A stretch of 5,961 bases of DNA, from the NCBI GenBank assembly GCA_030150315.1, contig JASLGB010000449.1:1-5961 (forward strand), in the 5' to 3' direction. The position numbers were made by a program, and so were the translations under genes. Below, piece after piece: positions 4,642-5,961 of the stretch; position 1 is the stretch's first letter, and each line of letters starts with the position of its first letter. Below the pieces are notes generated by a model. It saw only the letters and a program-made list of their open reading frames with translations, searched no databases and was not told the DNA's origin. Source of the stretch: Dokdonella sp. (GTDB taxonomy: Bacteria > Pseudomonadota > Gammaproteobacteria > Xanthomonadales > Rhodanobacteraceae).

Positions 4642-4888
4642 CCGGCCAGCGTGGCAAGCGCGTCGGCATCGGCGTGCGCCCGCCCCGAATCCGCACGCCG
4701 AGGCGTGGGTTCGGGAGGGCGACGGCGAGGCTGTCCAGAAGGCCGATCTCTACACCGCGCGCCTCACCCTCGACATCACCCCCGCGCTGCGCGCGCGCAT
4801 CAAGGTCTCGGCGTTCACGCGGGGCGTGACCGTGGCCGACCGCCTGCGCGCGCTGCTGGAGCACGAGTTCCCCGAGGAGACCCCATGA
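4629..4888 (+). pseudogene. Ribbon-helix-helix ParA-partner-like gene, apparently frameshifted
   Basis: A small protein starting at GTG 4629 or 4638 (the latter overlapping the parA stop as GTGA) reads TGQRGKRVGIGVRPP, then loses sense. The rest of the protein is in another frame: NPHAEAWVREGDGEAVQKAD, then LYTARLTLDI (a beta strand), TPALRARIKVSAFTRG and VTVADRLRALLEHEF (two helices), ending EETP at TGA 4886-4888. Joining the halves at the C-run 4683-4686 needs a one-base shift (reading CCC 4683-4685, then CCG 4685-4687). The second frame has no ATG, GTG or TTG before its conserved core, so that core cannot be made from an independent start. The strand-helix-helix pattern next to parA suggests a ParG-like DNA-binding partner or CopG-type regulator. 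The break may be a real mutation, a homopolymer sequencing error or, less likely, ribosomal frameshifting. The downstream DUF2840 gene starts on its stop codon (ATGA). Confidence 0.6.
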
Positions 4889-5385
4889 ACGCATCCGCCT
4901 TGCGCGTAGCGGCCACCGCTTCGCCGTCGCCGCTCACGCACGTCTCGCTCGCGCACGTGGAGCAGCGCATCACGCTCGCGCTGCGCTTCGGCACGCCCGA
5001 TCACGTCACGCGCCTCGACGCGCGCCGGCGCGTCGCCGTGTTCCGGCCCGGCTCGATCTTTTGCCGCATCGCTTGGCGTGCCGACGTCGGCGGCGCGGCG
5101 AAACGCCAGCTCATGGTCATGCAGGCCTGCGCGTCGCCCGACGGCACGCGGCGCGTGCCCGGCGTGCAGCCCGGCGCGCGCGTGCTGCTGCTCGCCGACC
5201 GGTTGCGTCTGATCCGCGCGGTGCTCGCGCGCATCGACGCGATCGAAGCGCTCGGCATCGAGCCCGAGGCTGCGTCGCCGCTGTACTGGCTCGCGCTGGA
5301 CCACCGTCTCGCCCGGCGCCTGCCGCTGCCGGCCTATACCGCCGAGCAGCATGCGCTGTGGCGGGCAGGGAGGGGCGCGCGATGA
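4885..5385 (+). CDS. DUF2840 domain protein, 166 aa
   Basis: This protein is conserved in the transfer regions of ICEs and plasmids and its function is unknown. Family features visible are HVEQRITLALRFG (about residues 24-36), the RRRVAVFRPGSIFCRIAWRA segment at about 48-67, RVPGVQPGARVLLLADRLR (about 93-111) and a C-terminal LIRAVLARIDAIEALGIEPE followed by SPLYWLALDHRLARR. The length matches the family as I know it. There is no signal peptide or membrane helix, so it should be cytoplasmic. The start ATG 4885 overlaps the previous stop (ATGA) and is preceded by GAGGAG at 4874-4879, an excellent SD with 5-base spacing. Its stop overlaps the TraF start in the same way. The strong SD inside the upstream gene means DUF2840 and TraF can still be translated if that gene is frameshifted. 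The pairing with TraF suggests a part in conjugation or its control. Confidence 0.9.
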   Translation: MNASALRVAATASPSPLTHVSLAHVEQRITLALRFGTPDHVTRLDARRRVAVFRPGSIFCRIAWRADVGGAAKRQLMVMQACASPDGTRRVPGVQPGARVLLLADRLRLIRAVLARIDAIEALGIEPEAASPLYWLALDHRLARRLPLPAYTAEQHALWRAGRGAR

Positions 5386-5945
5386 CGACCCTGGTCGTTG
5401 CGCCGCCTCGCTCGCGCCGGCGCGCTCGCCTCGGGCTCGCGCTCGCGTCCGCCGCCGGCATCGCGTTGCTCGCCTGGGCGTCGTTCGCCGCACCGCGTCC
5501 GCGCCTGGTCTACAACACCACCGACAGCGTCGCGATCGGCTGGTATCGCATCGATGCACCCGCGCATCGGGCCGACGCGCTGCCGGTCGGCAGCGTCGTG
5601 CTGGCCCGGCTGCCGGCTGCGGCCGCCGCGCTCGCCGCGCAGCGCGGCTACCTGCCGGCGCACGTGCCGCTGCTCAAGCGCGTGGACGCCGTCGCGCCGC
5701 AATGCGTCTGCGTCGTCGACGGGGAAGTGCGCATCGATGGCGTGCCCGTCGCCGTCGCGCTGCGCGCCGACCGCATGGGCCGCCCGCTGCGCACCTGGCG
5801 CGCGTGCCGCCGCCTGCGCGCGGGCGAACTGTTCCTGCTCAGCGTCGCGCATCCGGCGTCGTTCGACAGCCGCTACTTTGGACCGATCCGGGTCGACGAC
5901 GTGCTCGGCGTCGCGCATCCGCTCGGGCAGGCGACGCGGCCGTGA
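5382..5945 (+). CDS. traF: TraF-type S26C conjugative signal peptidase, 187 aa
   Basis: This membrane serine peptidase acts on mating-pair proteins; in plasmid RP4, TraF processes and cyclises the TrbC pilin. A basic N-terminus (RSRRRARLG) is followed by one membrane segment at about residues 17-37, so the catalytic part should face the periplasm. YNTTDSVAIGWYRI carries the likely nucleophile S49. VPLLKRVDAV carries the general-base lysine K99. The FDSRYFGPIRVDDVLG box (161-176) is the conserved C-terminal signature, with the Asp that matters in RP4 TraF. The proline found in many relatives after the catalytic serine (SxPxGxY) is alanine here (SVAIGWY), which some family members tolerate as far as I recall. 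The ATG overlaps the DUF2840 stop (ATGA), giving coupled translation. The protein is full length and should be active. Its presence implies a TrbC-type P-type mating apparatus elsewhere in the element. Confidence 0.94.
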   Translation: MTTLVVAPPRSRRRARLGLALASAAGIALLAWASFAAPRPRLVYNTTDSVAIGWYRIDAPAHRADALPVGSVVLARLPAAAAALAAQRGYLPAHVPLLKRVDAVAPQCVCVVDGEVRIDGVPVAVALRADRMGRPLRTWRACRRLRAGELFLLSVAHPASFDSRYFGPIRVDDVLGVAHPLGQATRP

Positions 5946-5961
5946 CCGTGCACGACGTGCT
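5942..5961 (+). CDS. Start of a further operon gene (partial, cut by window end)
   Basis: GTG 5942-5944 overlaps the traF stop as GTGA and opens a frame reading MTVHDV before the window ends. The overlap copies the stop-start pattern of the genes upstream, and in related elements the next gene belongs to the transfer machinery. Six codons cannot identify it. Confidence 0.35.

Overview
The window looks like part of an integrative and conjugative element (ICE) of the broad proteobacterial type that carries DUF736, DUF2285, ParA, DUF2840 and TraF genes in a row (the ICEMlSym/Tn4371-like backbone). The very GC-rich coding sequence of the right half (roughly three quarters G+C by eye, with G/C at most third positions) suggests a high-GC gamma-, beta- or alphaproteobacterial host such as a xanthomonad, pseudomonad or Burkholderiales member. 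The genus cannot be fixed from the sequence.

Left part (1-1905): two convergent genes of unknown function, one on each strand, with visibly lower G+C (about 52-58% in the lines I counted). They read as accessory cargo next to the backbone. Between the minus-strand gene and the DUF736 gene lies a 428-base divergent intergenic region. It is an imperfect inverted duplication: the leader, ribosome binding site and first codons of the DUF736 gene recur in mirror image on the minus strand, with a strong hairpin at the centre. This was not obvious from the reading frames and is the most unusual feature of the window.

Right part (2187-5961): all genes read rightwards. DUF736 protein; a 343-base gap rich in palindromes; a DUF6499-DUF2285 transcription factor of the FseA family; a 10-bp inverted repeat; a small helix-turn-helix protein of the RdfS/AlpA excisionase type; ParA; a ribbon-helix-helix gene that appears to carry a one-base frameshift; DUF2840; the S26C peptidase TraF; and the first codons of a further gene. 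From the HTH gene onward the genes are packed with 5-base gaps or ATGA/GTGA stop-start overlaps, as in a translationally coupled operon.

Working model (inference from ICEMlSymR7A): the FseA-like protein activates the promoter of the HTH gene. The HTH protein promotes excision. ParA and its small partner stabilise the excised circle. TraF matures the mating-pore pilin. A plasmid-type RepA gene that I would expect near parA in related elements is absent here.
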